A stretch of DNA of 64,000 nt from contig CM035170.1 in NCBI GenBank assembly GCA_020205615.1, positions 120,351,674 through 120,415,673 on the forward strand, in the 5' to 3' direction. Under the pieces are notes generated by a model that was not told the origin of the DNA, ran no database searches, and saw only the letters and a list, made by a program, of their open reading frames with translations. This DNA is from Panax quinquefolius. Its lineage: Eukaryota > Streptophyta > Magnoliopsida > Apiales > Araliaceae. Positions 46,421 through 60,940 of the stretch are shown piece after piece. Each line of letters opens with the position of its first letter. Positions within the stretch are counted from its first letter, which is position 1. Position numbers and translations under genes: made by a program.

Positions 46421-47379
46421 ATTTCAATAGTTATAGACCATCACTCTATTCCCCTGTTATCCCCGCTCAACCCAGCTACAATACGCTTATTACCTGAAAG
46501 TAATTGTGAAGTAAAGGGTAAGCACAAATAGCCAAGTTATAAAGAATATTATGACTAAAGACAATTAAATTATCAATAGCATTCATCAGTAATAAATTAA
46601 ATCAGATATTTAGAACATATAGTAGATGATAAAAGTGTTCAATTATAATTGCAGCGGAATTAACAATCCATTAAAAGAGTCAAGTAAAACATAATGTCTA
46701 CTATCTCCTCTAAATTAAAAGTCCATCACTAATATTTCATTCGTGTAATACCCATCAATAATTTTTTTTTGTATCAAAGACAAAGAGAACTTTTATCACC
46801 AGTTTTCACCTGAACCACCAAAGATTATAGATAAATTCACAATTCATGTTTATAATAATGTAAATTAACAATTTCTTCTTGCCACAAAGACTTAATAGAA
46901 CTTTCACTCAATGTTCTCGCCACAAAGGCTAAACACTTAATAATCATATCGTCTTTACACCCTACACCAAAGACATTCAAATGTAACAACAATGGTCATG
47001 ATCATACCAATCAATTGTCTATTTTTGCACTACGGGCCAAAGATATTCAACTGTAATATCAATGGTCATGATTATACCAATCAATTGTCTATTTTTGCAC
47101 TACGGACCAAAGATGTTCAATTGTAAAACAAATTATCATGCCAAACAATAGTCTATCTTTTCACTTCGGACCAAAGATATTCATTTGTATCATCAGTGGT
47201 CATGATCATGCCAAACACATGTTCATCTTTGCACTACGGGCCAAATATATCAATCAATAGTTTTTCTTTGCACTACGGGCCAAAAAGAACTTTCATCACA
47301 AGTTTTTATTTGTAACATTAAAGGTCATGATTATATCAATACACAGTTACTGGACATAATCATTCCAATCAACAGTTTA
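46421..47379 (-). mobile_element. Truncated family B-type LTR fragment
   Basis: In reverse complement it matches the later part of the B LTR: ATAGAGTG.TGGTCTATA, the GAGCGGGGAT-like word, and several hairpin units (GTAGTGCAAAGATGAA types, inverted here) with the GGTATGATCATGACC words. It is cut on the left by the microsatellite and on the right by the A LTR at 47380. Confidence 0.7.
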
Positions 47380-50300
47380 TGTGACACCCCCAAAATAGGT
47401 ATACAATGTGACGCCCCCAAAATAGGTATACATCACCCATTACGAGTTGTCGATATACGTAGTACGTAAACAACTACAACTTTATTATTACAACAAAGAA
47501 AACTGTGAGTTTAAATACAAATATTATCTTCAGACAATATTTATACTCACATAAATCCTCATCACATTTATTGATACATTATTTTACAAAAATGGTGAGG
47601 ACTACTAAACAATCCTTTCTAAAACCTTCATTCCATACCCAGAGCTGCACTTTCGCTATATTCTCGCCTCCGAGAAAAATGGAACAAAAAGGAAAAGGGT
47701 GAGCTCAACTAGCTCAAGATAAAGAATATTATGACTAAGATAATATACAACAAATTATCGTTAGTCTTCAACAGGAAAAATTTAATAGAATCACAATAGA
47801 CAACAAATTTTCAATCAATATTCGCAATGGAAATAATAATTCATTAGAAGAGTTAAGTAGAGAATGCAAACTACTATCTTCTATGTATGAATTTAAAAGT
47901 TCATCGCCTCATCTTTTATCCCCAGTATAACAATCAATATACATCGGAATCAAATATTCATCTTTTGCACATGTGCCAAAGATATTCATCGATTGGTCAT
48001 GTTCATTTAAACACTGTTCATCTTTGCACTACAGCCAAAGATATTAATCGATCGGTCACCATGTTCATCTCAATACATTCATCTGCACTACACAGCCAAA
48101 GATATTCTTCGAAATCATTCATCTTTGCACTACGTGCCAAAGATATTCAATAATATCATCATTTAAGACCGAGGATGATGAAAAATATTTTTAAAGAAAC
48201 GAATCCGGTGAAACAAAATGACAAGGATTAAGGATTAAGGATTCGTACTTTTGTTTTATTCATGTCCAACAATACCCCAAAAATAATAATCATAGTGGTG
48301 TAAAATTCAAGAATGATCAAAACATGGATACAATCAAAGCTAGTATCCAAAATAGATGTTTTGGACAAAAAAGAAGAAATTTTATTTTTTTTTGGTGAAT
48401 AGTCACAGATATCGTGAATAAGAATACGTGAATAATCTATATACATGAATAGTAAATCCGACACCAAAAGATAGAAATTCCACAAAAAACATCTTCACGC
48501 TTCATGAATAGTACTCGTGAATAGTAACTCGTGAATAGTAACTCATGAATAAGTAACTCGTGAATAAGAACTCATGAATAGTAACCCGATATGAAAAAGT
48601 TCCAAATTTGATAAAACTTCAGATCAACATTTCAACATAATGATATTGAAGAAATAATATCATTCTGAAAAAAAAATAATATCCCTTACCTCAAAGAATC
48701 AAGATTTCGGAAGGAAAGGTCGGAAGTGATGTGAATGAAACTTGTAGATTGAATAAAGAACTCTCAAAGTATCTAAATACTCACAAAATACGCTTCAATA
48801 ATATAGAGAGAAAGAGAGAAAACTTTGTTTCGGTGTGATTTTCAATTCTAACTTAGCCTCTATTTATAGGAAAATGTTAGCCCAACAAAGCAGACTTGAC
48901 TCTTTACGATGGCTTTACACGCTACTATTGCCACCCACCACATTTGAAATAAAATTCAGCACATTTCTTCACCAACCACAAGTGGGGCCCACTCAATTCT
49001 AGAATTTTCCACCAAAATCAATTATAACCCTAATTTAGAATCGGACACCTCTTAAAATTCATAACAAATCATTCGTGCATTTTTAACGGTTCAAAATTTG
49101 TGGACATATACTCAACTTATGTATGTATAACATACCCAAAAATTACCACAATCCAACGGTTGGGGATTAAAAATTATAATCCCCAATATATCTCAAAACC
49201 CCGATTTAATTTTTAATACTCCAACTGATAAAATATCGATAAAACACCTCAACAATAATTTCTTCATTTATAACCACATAAATAAATCCATCATTTATAT
49301 CCACATAAAATAAATATTTCTTTATCATATGAATCAATAATTAATTATTCACAAATAATATTCTGTAATCACAATTATGACAACCGTGCCGTTCCTGTGA
49401 AAGAGGGGCTTTCCGATAAGGATTTCTCCTCATCGACGCGCAATTAGGTGACCAAACCTCTCATCGATGTAACTTTCTAGACATTGCCAATAATGCTATC
49501 TAATAATATTATTTAAATAATATGAATTATTGATCCGATAATGGAGATAATGTCGCGTGTGACAATTATTGAACAACAATAATATAAAATATCAACGCAA
49601 AGAATTATTGAATCAATAAAATAAAATATTGAACAAGAAATCACCGTGAAAAATTATTGTGTAGTGCCTTCACGTAAGGATCAATAATTTAACAATCATA
49701 TCGCGGTAATACCGTGTCTTCATTGCAACCACGCGTAGACATCGTATTTTAACCACCGGTATTCCAACGATCTTACTTGAGAATAACTACGCCGTTATTT
49801 TTAACCAACTTATATTTGTCGTTTTCTTCATCCAATCGCTTTTCAGTTATGGGGCCCACACATATCGCTTGCTTCGACGAATATTCCCCGAAGCGACGAA
49901 TATTCCACGACCAAACGAATATTCCCCGACAATAATGAATATTTTATAACCACTTCGCTTATTTTGAAATATTTGCGTATTTAACCCTTAACTATCCACA
50001 TTAATCAAATCAACCCTTACTATTTCAAAATAATAAATAAAGGAAATTCCTTTTATTTAAAAATTTTCGGTCTTACATACAACACCCATTCCGAAGTCGT
50101 CAAAATACATGGTGTATGTAAACAATTACAACTTTATTAATACAACATAAAAAGCGTGAGTTTAAATACAAATATTGTCATCTGTACAATATCCACACTC
50201 AAATAAGTCCTCATTATAATTATTGATACACTATTTTACAAAATAAAGTGAGGACTACTAAAACAATCGTCATGAACCATTACTCCACATTTTTAATTAG

Positions 50301-52475
50301 TTCCCGCTTATATTCTCGCTCTCCGGGAAGAAAAATGGAACAAAAAAAAAAGGGTGAGCTCAACTAGCCCAAAGAAAGAATATTATGACTAAGATAACGT
50401 ACAACAAATTATCCTTAGTCTTCAACAGAAAAAATCGATAGAATACAATGATAAAAAGTTTTAGATCAACAATTTAGCGGAAACAACAATTCATTAGAAG
50501 AGTTAAGAGAATGAAATCTACTATCATCTATGAATTTAAAAGTCCATCTTCGATATTTTATCCCTGTAACATCAATCAATATACATCATAAATCTCATTT
50601 TTGTACTACAGGACAAAGATATTCACCAGTTGGTCATGTTCATCTAAACACTGCTCATCTTTTGACTACGGCCAAAGATATTCATCATAAAATCATTCAT
50701 CTTTGCACTACGGGCCAAAGATATTCGATTATATCATCATTTAGGACAGAGAGGATGATGAAAATATTTTAAAAAAAAAACGAATCCAATTGAAACAAAA
50801 GAATAAATATTAAGGATTCGTATTTCGGTATTCCATGTCCAAAAAAACCTCATAAATAATCATATTGGAGTAAAATTTAAGAATTATTAAAACATGGATA
50901 CAATCAAAGCTAGTATCCATAATAGATATTTTGAACGAAAACAAAAATTTAATTTTTCGTGAATAGTGTCGATTCGTGAATAAGTGAATAGTCGATACGT
51001 GAATAAGAAACTCGACACCAAAAGATGAAATTTCACAAAAAAAAATATCATGCTTTCGTGAATAGTACTCGTGAATAAGAACTCATGAATAGTAACTTGG
51101 ATATGAAAAAGTTCCAAATTTGATAAAATTGCACCAATATTTTGTCATAATGATATTGAAGAAATAATATCATTTACGAAAAAATAACATCCCTTATCTC
51201 GCAAAAAATAAGTCTTACGGCAGAATATCTGGATATAGTCTTTGAAAGAACTTACAACCAGTATAGCAATACTCAAAGTACTAAAATACTCACAAAATAC
51301 GCTCGATATAATAGAGAGAAAGAGAGAGAAAATTTTAGTTTCGGTGTGATTTTCAATTTAACCCAAGACCCTATTTATAGGAAATTGATTAGAACAATTC
51401 AAAGGTAGAAAATTTAATATAATAATATTATATATAAACAAATTTTCTACGCCCACTTCTTGAATTTGAATTCAGTAACTACATCACATGCAAGACCCAC
51501 AATTAATGACAAAAACGTTTTTCATATTAAAAATAATTAAAACTTCCAAAAATCAATTATTTCGGAACTTCAGAACTTCAATAATTCATAATAAATAGCC
51601 CTTTTATCAGAAAATTCGAGTCTCGCGATTTTTTATAGGAAATTCAATTCTCTATAACTTTGCAGAAGAAATTTTTTCCAAATTTCAAACAGAAATTGAC
51701 CAAAATCCACAAACGGGCGATTTTACAGGCTATAATCAAATTTCAGTCAAGAAATGAGGTCCACCGACACACAAAATATGTGTTAATCATTTAATACAAC
51801 AAAAATACTCTTTCTCCTCATATATTCATATATCCCACATTCATTATAAAAATATCATCATTATTCTATTATAATAATATAATAAAATATTATTTTATCA
51901 AAAAAGATAAAATATCAATTTTTAACAATTGTCACTTTAAAAATTTTCTCCATCTATATCCACATAAAATGAATATTTTTCTCATCATTTAAATCAATAA
52001 TTAATTATTCATAAATAATATTACAGAGAATCACAAGATTGGCAACCGGTAGTTCTGGAAAGAGGGCTTTCCAATAAGAATTTCTCCTTCTCAAGCACGC
52101 AATTAGGTGACCAAACCTCTCCTTATGTAATTTTCTAGACATTGCCAATAATTTTTCTAATAATATTATTCAGATAATATGAATTATTGCTTCGATAATG
52201 GAAAATCCGCAGTAGTGACAAGTATTCAAACAACAAAGAATATAAAATATCAACGCAACAATTATTGAATCAATAATAAAATAAAATCTTGAACAATATA
52301 ATCGTAACAATTATTGAGTAGTGCCTTCACGTAAGAATCAATAATTGGTGCAATACTGCAGGTATCATCAATGCAACAACGTAGACATCGTGTTTTAACC
52401 AATCCGGGTATTCCAACAAAGATTAACAGTAATAACCTGCAGATTATTTATAAACAACTTATACTTATCGCTTTC
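47380..52475 (-). mobile_element. Family A LTR, interrupted twice
   Basis: On the plus strand it starts TGTGACACCCCC (the inverted LTR end), is cut after 27 bases by another A LTR (47407-50077 plus duplication), and resumes at 50083 with CACCCATTCC in perfect continuity. It runs to 52475, where a C-type LTR begins. About 2420 bp of the LTR are present; its last 200-250 bp (the TG start) would be beyond the C insertion. Possible target duplication GTTTA at 47375-47379; its partner is not in view. Inverted TATA box at 51371-51380. Confidence 0.8.
47407..50077 (-). mobile_element. Family A solo LTR nested in another A LTR
   Basis: A complete 2671-bp LTR in inverted orientation, TGTGACGCCCCC to GGTCTTACA, with a perfect 5-bp target duplication TACAA (47402-47406 and 50078-50082). 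Length equals that of the solo LTR at 3889-6557. Inverted TATA box at 48860-48869, inverted donor-like CCTTACCTC at 48684-48692. Confidence 0.93.
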
Positions 52476-53800
52476 CGTAAGACCCCAACTTTTATAAATA
52501 AAGATGAATTTTTCTATAAATATTATTTTGAATATTATAGAATAAATTTGATATAATGTTTTAGTTGTGGGTAATATTTATAAATTTTGCAAAGTAAGTT
52601 AAAGTTGTTATAAAATATTCGTTTGTTGGGGAATATTCTTTTTTTTCGGGAATATTCATTTGCACTACTCAATCATTAGTGGACCTCTGGCGGAAGTATT
52701 GTCGTAGTTAGAAAGCGACAAAATTATCTTTCTATAAAAATAACGGCAGAGGTGTTACCATTAAAACCGTTGAACTACCGGTAGTAAAAGTACGAAGAAT
52801 ACGCAGTAGTTGTATAAGAAATACACCAGATTGATTATTGATGCTTACGTGAGAAGTCACTTAGCTATACTCAATTATTGCTACAAGAAATTCTTTGATC
52901 ATATCTCTTATATTATTGATTCAATTATTATCACAAGATTATCATCGTATAATATGTTATAGTATTAAATCAATAATTGAGACGACAAGTTATAAATGAT
53001 TAATAATTGTTGAAAGATTAAATATGTGTTGATTAAAATAAAATGATTTGTGGTAATATTTATTCAATCCTTGATGTATATAAAGAGTCTCATATGAGAC
53101 GTTTGTGGTAAGTTTGATTATTTTATGGGGGCCTATATGTCATCATCTACTTAGTCTCTTCGTCAATAGTAATTACCTTCGTCAATAGTAATTACCTTTA
53201 CCAAAGCGTCGAACCACTTGTCGTTTCACATTACAAAGGCCGAACCACTTGTCGTTTCACATTACAAAGCGTCAAACCACTTTTCTTTTCACATCACCAA
53301 TTCAGTAAAAGCCACTTGCCTTTTCACATGGCGGTGCTAAGTTTAGAAATCTTCTATAAATAGAGGCCTAGTGCTTCATTATTTTTTACTTAATTCATTC
53401 AAGCTTATAGAGAGAAAGTACAGAGAGAATAAGAGAGAAAGAAGAGTATTTTGTTACTTACACCATCTAAAGATTCAATCTCCTACCAAAAGTAAGGGTG
53501 TTATTCTTTCTTATTCATGAAGAGAACATTGTTATTCCATTGCTTATTATTTTGTTGGAATAACAGATATATGCTTATTTACCCTATACTTGGTGACATT
53601 CTTCTATTATTCTATGGAACATCCACGTCGTGTGTTTTACACAGGACTGGTTAAAATCTTTATTATTATTTCGTTGGAACATCCGTCTCATGTATTTTAC
53701 TTCACAAAGCAAAGATCATGCTAACAATTTGAACGTTATCGGCCTCGGATAAATTAATTCTTGAACTTGTTTTATTGAATTCTTATATCATTGTCATCAT
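52476..53800 (+). mobile_element. Family C LTR, first 1.3 kb
   Basis: Starts CGTAAGACCCCA (TG mutated) and follows the C LTR, including TATA box CTATAAATAG (53354-53363), GTATT and TATTACATTGG-like words, up to TATCATTGTCATCAT, where an inverted A LTR begins. It has its own array just before the TATA: about four copies of a 33-bp unit with ACCACTTGTCGTTTCACATT (53205-53330), not present in the other C LTRs. Confidence 0.8.
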
Positions 53801-56414
53801 TGTGACGCCCCCAAAATAGGTATACATCACCCATTCTCGAAGTTGTCAATACATGGTACGTAAACAACTACAACTTTATTATTACAACAAGAAATCGTGA
53901 GTTTAAATACAAATATTATCTTCTGCATAATATCTATACTCAAATAAATCCTCATCACATTTATTGATACATTATTTTACAAAATGGTGAGGACTACTAA
54001 ACAATCCTTTCTAAAACCTTCATTCCATACCCTTTACTCGTGCATTTCGCTATATTCTCGCCTCCGGAGAAGAATGGAACAAAAAGGAAAAGGGTGAGCT
54101 CAACTAGCTCAAGTAAAGAATATTATGACTAAGATAATATACAACAAATTATCGTTAGTCTTCAACAGGAAAAATCTAATAGAATACAATAGACAACAAA
54201 TTTTAAATCAATATTCGCAATGAAATAATAATTCATTAGAAGAGTTAAGTAGAGAATGCAAACTACTATCTTCTATGTATGAATTTAAAAGTTCATCGCT
54301 CATCTTTTATCCTCGTAACATCAATCCATAAACATCCTGAATCAAATATTCATCTTTGCACTCACAAAGCCAAAGATATTCATCATTGTCATGTTCATTT
54401 AAACACTGCTCATCTTTGCACTACAGCCAAAGATATTCTTCAGAAATCATTCATCTTTGCACTATGTGCCAAAGATATTCAATAATATCATCATTTAAGA
54501 TCGAGGATGATGAAAAATATTTTAAAAGAAACGAATCCAAAGGAAACAAAATGACAAGGATTAAGGATTAAGGATTAGTACTTTGTTTTATCCATGTTCA
54601 AAAATACCTCAAAATAATCATAGTGGTGTAAAATTCAAGAATGATCAAAACATGGATACAATCGAGCTAGTATCCGAATAGATATTTTGGACGAAAAGAA
54701 GAAATTTTATTTTTCTATGAATAGTGCCAGATATGTGAATGAATAGTCAGTATACGTGAATAGTAATCTCGACACCAAAAGATAGAAATTCCACAAAAAC
54801 ATTTTCACGCTCATGAATAGTACTTGTGAATAAGAACTTCGTGAATAGTAACTCATGAATAAGTACCTCGTGAATAGAACTCATGAATAGTAACCCCAAC
54901 ACGAAAAAAGTTCCAAATTTGATAAAAAGTTCCAACCAATATTTCAAAGATAATGATATTGAAGAAATAATATCATTTGAGAAGAAAATAACATCCTTAC
55001 CTCAAAGAATCAAGATTTCTTGGAAGGAAAGGGTCAAGTGATTTGAATGAAACTTGTCTTTAATAAAGAACTCTCAAAGTATCTAAATACTCACAAAATA
55101 CGCTCAATAATATAGAGAGAAAGAGAGAAAGCTTTATGTTTCGGTGTGATTTTCAATTCTAACTTAGTCCTCTATTTATAGGAAAATGTTAATTACGTAA
55201 GCAAAGACTTGACTCGCTACCGATGGCTTTACTCGCTACTATTGCCACCCACCACATTTGAAATAAAATTCAGCACATTTCTTCACCAACCACAAGTGGG
55301 GCCCACTCAATTCTAGAGAATTTTCCACCAAAATCAATTATAAACCTAATTTTAGAATCACCACCTCTTAAAATTCATAACAAATCATTCGTGTATTTTT
55401 AACGGTTCAAAATTTATGGACATATACTCAACTTATGTATGTATAACATACCCAAAAATTACCACAATCCAATGGTCGGATTAAAATTATAACCCATGAA
55501 TATATCTCAAAACCCCGATTTGATTTTTAATACCTCCAATCCGATAAAATCTTCGATAAAATACCTCAACATTAATTTTTCATTTATAACCACATAAATA
55601 AATCCATCATTTATATCCACATAAAATAAATATTTCTTTTATCATATAAATCAATAATTAATTATTCACAAATAATATTATGAATCACAATTATGACAAC
55701 CAGTGCCGCTCCTCAAGAAAGAGGGGCTTTCCGATAAGGATTTCTCCTCATCGGCGAAAGCAATTAGGTGACCAAACCTCTCCTTGATGTAACTTTCTAG
55801 ACATTGCCAATAATGCTATCTAATAATATTATTTAAATAATATGAATTATTGATCCGATAATGGAGATAATGTGCAAAGTGACAATTATTGAACAACAAT
55901 AATATAAAATATCAACGCATCAATTATTGAATCAATAAAATAAAATATTGAACAAGAATTCACCGTGAAAATTATTGAGTAGTGCCTTCACGTACGTAAG
56001 GATCAATAATTCAACAATCATCATGCAATACTGGTGTAGCCATCTTCAACAACCACGCCAGACATCGTATTTTAACCACGGGTATTCCAACAATCTTAAC
56101 TTAAGAATAACTACGCCAAGTTATTTTAACCAACTTATATTTGTCGTTTTCTTCATCCAATCGCTTTTCAAGTTATGGGCCCACACACATTGTCAAATGA
56201 CGTCGCATTTAATATTCCCCGACAAAGCGATCATTTAATATTCCACGACCAAACGAATATTCCAAAACAACAATGAATATTTTATAACCACTGCTTATTT
56301 TGAAATATTTGCGTATTTAACTCCTAACTATCCACATTAATCAAATCAACCCTTACTATTTCAAAATAATAAAATAGAAAATTAAATTTCATTAATAATA
56401 AGTTGGGTCTTACA
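53801..56414 (-). repeat. 3' LTR of a minus-strand family A element
   Basis: Inverted LTR from TGTGACGCCCCC (53801) to GGGTCTTACA (56414), followed by an inverted polypurine tract (ACCTCCCTCCTT, 56416-56427). So it is the 3' LTR of an element reading right to left. Left target duplication would be ATCAT (53796-53800). Inverted TATA box 55172-55181, inverted donor CCTTACCTC at 54994-55002. Confidence 0.88.
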
Positions 56415-56845
56415 ACCTCCCTCCTTATGAAATTTCGTCCTCGAAATTGACGACGATGCACTGGTGTTTCAAAAGATGAGGATAACTCACTTTCATTTTC
56501 GCTTTCAATTCCCGTGTCATTTCTCTATAGCATGATTCCTCCACAAAACTTTAACTTGTGGTATGACCTTCAACTGTAGGGCAATGCTCCTTCCTATCCA
56601 AAATCTTGACAGTACCTCCTCATACGTTAGGTCTTCTGGCTATCTCGTCTGGGTTCTAACTCTATAATGTGGTTCGGTCTTTCACATATTTACGAATACA
56701 TGAGATATGTGAAACACATTATGAACACGAGACATACTTGGAGGTAACGCAAGTCTATAGGCTACATTTCCTACTCGGTCAAGAATTTGAAATGGACCAA
56801 TAAATCGTGGATCGAGCTTTCCTCTTCCCAAATCTTGTAATCGCT
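56415..56845 (-). pseudogene. Integrase C-terminus of the minus-strand A element
   Basis: On the minus strand: [40 protein letters not shown], then remnants of the chromodomain-like tail and the FRGRNF end motif. It is better preserved than the copy at 23361-23756. At 56846 it is cut by a copia LTR, so the rest of its pol and gag should lie beyond the window. Confidence 0.85.
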
Positions 56846-58726
56846 CATAGGGTTTGTAATATTCTAGAACGCAATCAAATTGCATAAAAGTGCGGAAGCG
56901 TGTAAAATCAGAGTTTAAAAAATTTACAAACCATATACCCGGATCACCCTTTATGCACAATTATTAATTAAACGAAAAGATAAAGAATAAAATCATACCC
57001 TTGAAGATCGAGCTTCCTCAGGTACAAGTTCACCTCCAATCCTTTTCGCGTTCAACTTGAATCCACCGGATTTGGTTCCTTCCTTTGATCAACATTAGCC
57101 ACCCAAGCGTTTGGCCTCTAGAGGTGATCCACCAAGGAAGAAGAAAATTCAAGAAGATGGGTGTTTATGGCTCAAACCCTAGTTTTTCCTATCTCTATAG
57201 AAAAAGGGTACTCTCCCAACAACTTGGAATTATTACGTACTTTTTAAAGTCAAAAACCCATACCACCCATAATAAGACTCCTCTTATTTATAGATGTGGG
57301 CAACCCACCTTAACAATTAAGGAATTGGGTTTTAATTAATTAATTCTTTTAATTAATTAAGCTCCCTAATCTTATTAGGGATAATTAATTAAACTCCTTT
57401 AATTAATTTTCCTTCCTAATTCAATTAGGAATAAATGAGAGTACTTATATTAAATTAATTCCTAAACTCTTTTAGAAATTAAAATAATAATAATTGTAAT
57501 AATATTAATAAGACTCCTCTTATTAATTTATATTTAATATTTCTAAAATATTAAATAATAATATTAAGCTATTTAATTTATTCTATCACCATAGATTAAA
57601 TTAAATATTCATAACATATTATTACGATTATGCCATTAACTTCTTAAATAATTATTCTTCCTTTTATGGTGTGACCCTTTAGGTTCTCCATATTAAACCT
57701 AGGTTGTGAATAAATCAATTAGAAACAATTTAATCTTATTTAAATAAATAAATTAAATAATTAATTTATTTAAATAATATTTATTCTACAATAGGGATGT
57801 TCTCCCTAGCGATCAACGACTTTCCAGATAATATAGATTTCAACATTAATCATTAAAGAACCTTTGAGTAAATAGTTACCGCATAATTCAATCCTTCCAC
57901 CATACAATGTCCCAATTAAATATAAAGATATGGAATTCTTCACAAGTCTTATTTTATTTAATTATATATATATTTCGATCCTTAAATGCACAACTCCAAA
58001 TAATGCAAATTAGAAACTCCTTTCTAATTTCATTACATTGCCAAGGACTACTTTGGGTTGTCATTTATCGAATCACATAGACATTTCTCTTTTATTAGAA
58101 GTGGTAGATTCTTTATCGATCATACATTATCTCCACGTATACAACTTATTATACCCAAGCATACCCTTTGATATACCCTAAGGGTCTTAAGGAATAAGTC
58201 AAAGTATAACTCATCATACACAAGATACTATGATGATCTCAAGTCCAAGGATTACTTAGATTACTATCACTACAGAATTCCTATCGATGACAAATAAAAC
58301 TCCATTAGGTATTCCTTAGTGAGCCAATGCTCAAATGAACTTATTCTCTAATAAGCACCTACATACTTGCTTTAGTGTTCCACACAAATGATCGTGAGAT
58401 CAATCATCCTCATCCAACGATGAAGAAGTTAACGTATGTACTCAATCTATCCGGATTTACTTAATCCCCAATTTAGTAATCCAACGATTGGGAACTATTT
58501 TAGTTTTAAGCTTTCAAAGAATTTAGATCTCATTAGAATGATCATCATCATTATTCTAAAAGCATTGCTTAAAACTATGGGTTTATCACATATTATAAAA
58601 CAAAGACCATGTAGATAATTAAAAGCCTTTAATAAATTAATACTTTTTATTAATAAATGAATAAGATTGTTATAAAGTATACGCTTTATCATCAAACATG
58701 ATTGTTTTGTGTGCATACTACTTTCA
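56846..58726 (-). repeat. 3' LTR of a minus-strand Ty1/copia element
   Basis: 1881 bp. Inverted relative of the solo LTR at 35185-37050: plus-strand right end GCATACTACTTTCA equals the inverted LTR start. It is followed at 58727-58740 by ATCTCCCACTGCAC, an inverted polypurine tract. The left edge (CATAGGGTTTGTAATATTC) marks insertion into the gypsy integrase; candidate duplication TCGCT at 56841-56845. Confidence 0.88.
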
Positions 58727-58740
58727 ATCTCCCACTGCAC

Positions 58741-59560
58741 TAAAGCCAATCGTCATGGTATCTTATACTCTTCTTCTCTAAGTGACGATTATCCCATTGT
58801 TGGATAAGCTTTAGTTAATGGATATGTAATGTTGTTCTTGAGAGTCCACTATCTCTATAGTGATTTCCCATCTTTTAATGATTCTAATAATCAAATGAAA
58901 GTGCCACAACACATGTTTAGATCCAAGATGAGACTTGGGAACTATTCCTAGTTCTGTAATGAACTTTTAATCCAAACAATCAACTTGCAGCCTTCATTTA
59001 TAGCTATATACTTTGTCTTTATCACTAAACCAAAGAACTCTTTCATTGTTTGGAACTTTCTTTCCAATTCATCGCACTAATCGCTCAAGATAACACTTTA
59101 CCTTAAAGTGGATTTTTCTATCGTCTTGGTCTGTCTGAAAAACTTGAGTCTGTTAAGCCCTCTAGTTTTAATTTAGACCCACCATGAATATGATCACATC
59201 CTTAGTGCCGGTTAAGCACTTTAAGATGTTTTTCACCGACTAATAGTGAACTTCTCCGCATTACGAATCGATCAACATCGTGTCTCAGTATATTTCATCA
59301 GCATACATGATAGTCACTCACGCGACCTCTCTTTTCGTGAGTCTGTGGGGACTATTAAGAGAGATACACTCCATAGCTCATCGACACGAGACATCTCTTC
59401 GAGCATGCCATGCTAAACGACTTTAAGATCAAATGAATATACATTCCTCGGGTTAAGTCGAAGCATCCTTTAAATCTATCTATATAGATTTGCATCCCCA
59501 ATAATGATACTCTTCCCAAATCATTCATAGAGGAATGTTTAGACAACTTTATATTTTTCT
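58741..59560 (-). pseudogene. Copia RNase H and reverse transcriptase C-terminus
   Basis: On the minus strand, LVWIKKFITELGIVP and SKHVLWHFHLI (about 58880-58990) are the RNase H end. At 59355-59546 MNDLGRVSLLGMQIYIDRFK and YIHLILKSFSMACSKR match the copia reverse transcriptase end (usually DLGEASYILGI). Stops and frameshifts throughout. RNase H at the 3' end next to the LTR fits the copia order. Confidence 0.85.
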
Positions 59561-60400
59561 CGATTGTAGCATTGATATGTCATTCCTTATCCGTAGATAT
59601 CAACATATAATATTAGGAATATCACGACGCTCCCATCGACCCTTTTGTACATTACACTAGAACTCTTACTCATCGTGATGTAACTCGGATCATCATCTTC
59701 TATGATGCGTACCTCATCATCATCATCCATGATGAATCCATACCTCCTAGGTATTTTCTTGTACTATATTCGATTTATACGATTCGGTTGTGGTACAATA
59801 GGTCTATCTCTGTGTTCCTCTTATTCGACTTATAGTGTTTTGTGGTTCTTGAACTCTTCAAGATCTATTATCCTCCCACTAGCCCTTCAATGATAAACAC
59901 CTTTATCTTGAAGGCAAGCCAGATTTTGTAACAAACACCTTTTGCTAAGTAAGATTATAGAACATATACCCTAAACTTACTTTAGGATGTCCACAAATCA
60001 GATTTGTCAAATCTTGTCCCAAGCTTATCCTTTGAAAACTTTTCACATAAGTCGACAACCCCTTATCTTAACATACTTAAGATCAGAATCCTCCCCGCCC
60101 ATAACTTTTTGGAGGAGTCTTAAATGGATTTTGAGGTTACCTTTTTCGTAGATATGCACCATATCTAGGACATGATCCTAGAGGATAATTGGAATGTTGG
60201 TAAAATCATTATGGACCGCACTACGTCCAACAAGGTACGAATTTTCCATTCGGATACATCAATCAATTATTCACAGACGAGGATGTGTCCATTATGAGAA
60301 AACCATTTGAGATGATCTAGAAACTTATTGCACAAGTATTTATTCCTTGAACTAATCAAAGAATCTTAATACATTGTCAATTTATTTCACTTCTGAATTC
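59561..60400 (-). pseudogene. Copia integrase C-terminus and linker
   Basis: Minus-strand fragments in order: SFTNIPI-like DFTNIPIIL (about 60190), DLKYVKIRGCR (about 60070; usually LKYLKIWGCRAYVK), FVDILK for the usual FVGYPK, then the linker IPRRYGFIMDDDDEVRIIE at about 59700-59770. All in different frames. The catalytic part of integrase is not recognisable. Confidence 0.7.
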
Positions 60401-60940
60401 TTTGAACCTTTCAAATAATTCATACTTGTATTTCAAGCAAATACACACATTCAACTCTTTGAATGATCATCTCCTTTTCTTATACTAATTTGTTCAATAT
60501 GCAAAATTATTTTCATGTAAGTCAAGTATACAAAATTTATTAAGTAATATTCCATTCTATACAAAAATTATTATTATAAATAGAACAACAATTGTTCTTA
60601 ATTATAATACCAAAGTTTTCATCATTCAACAATAAAATGGAAATAATATTTTTAACAAGAACCGGAATACAATAACAACTTATCGACTTAATAGATTTGC
60701 TTCAGTAGCAAAGGCTAAACTATAAGTTTCTATAGCTAATGCAAAGAACCTTTGCTTCATTTTTCCACACATAGGATTACTTATCTTTGTTTAACTTTCT
60801 ACTTTTGCTTGGTCCCTTCATAAATCTATATTTATGATAACCAAAGTCAGATCCAATACCCAAGTAGAACCTCGACTTAAAGAAAAATTTATTTCAATTA
60901 TGAACAAAAATCGATTAGAACCGAAACTTCACTAAGCTTC
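60401..60940 (-). other. Unresolved part of the copia internal region
   Basis: Lies where protease and the start of integrase should be, but is AT-rich and shows no readable motif. Either decayed beyond recognition or replaced. Confidence 0.4.
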
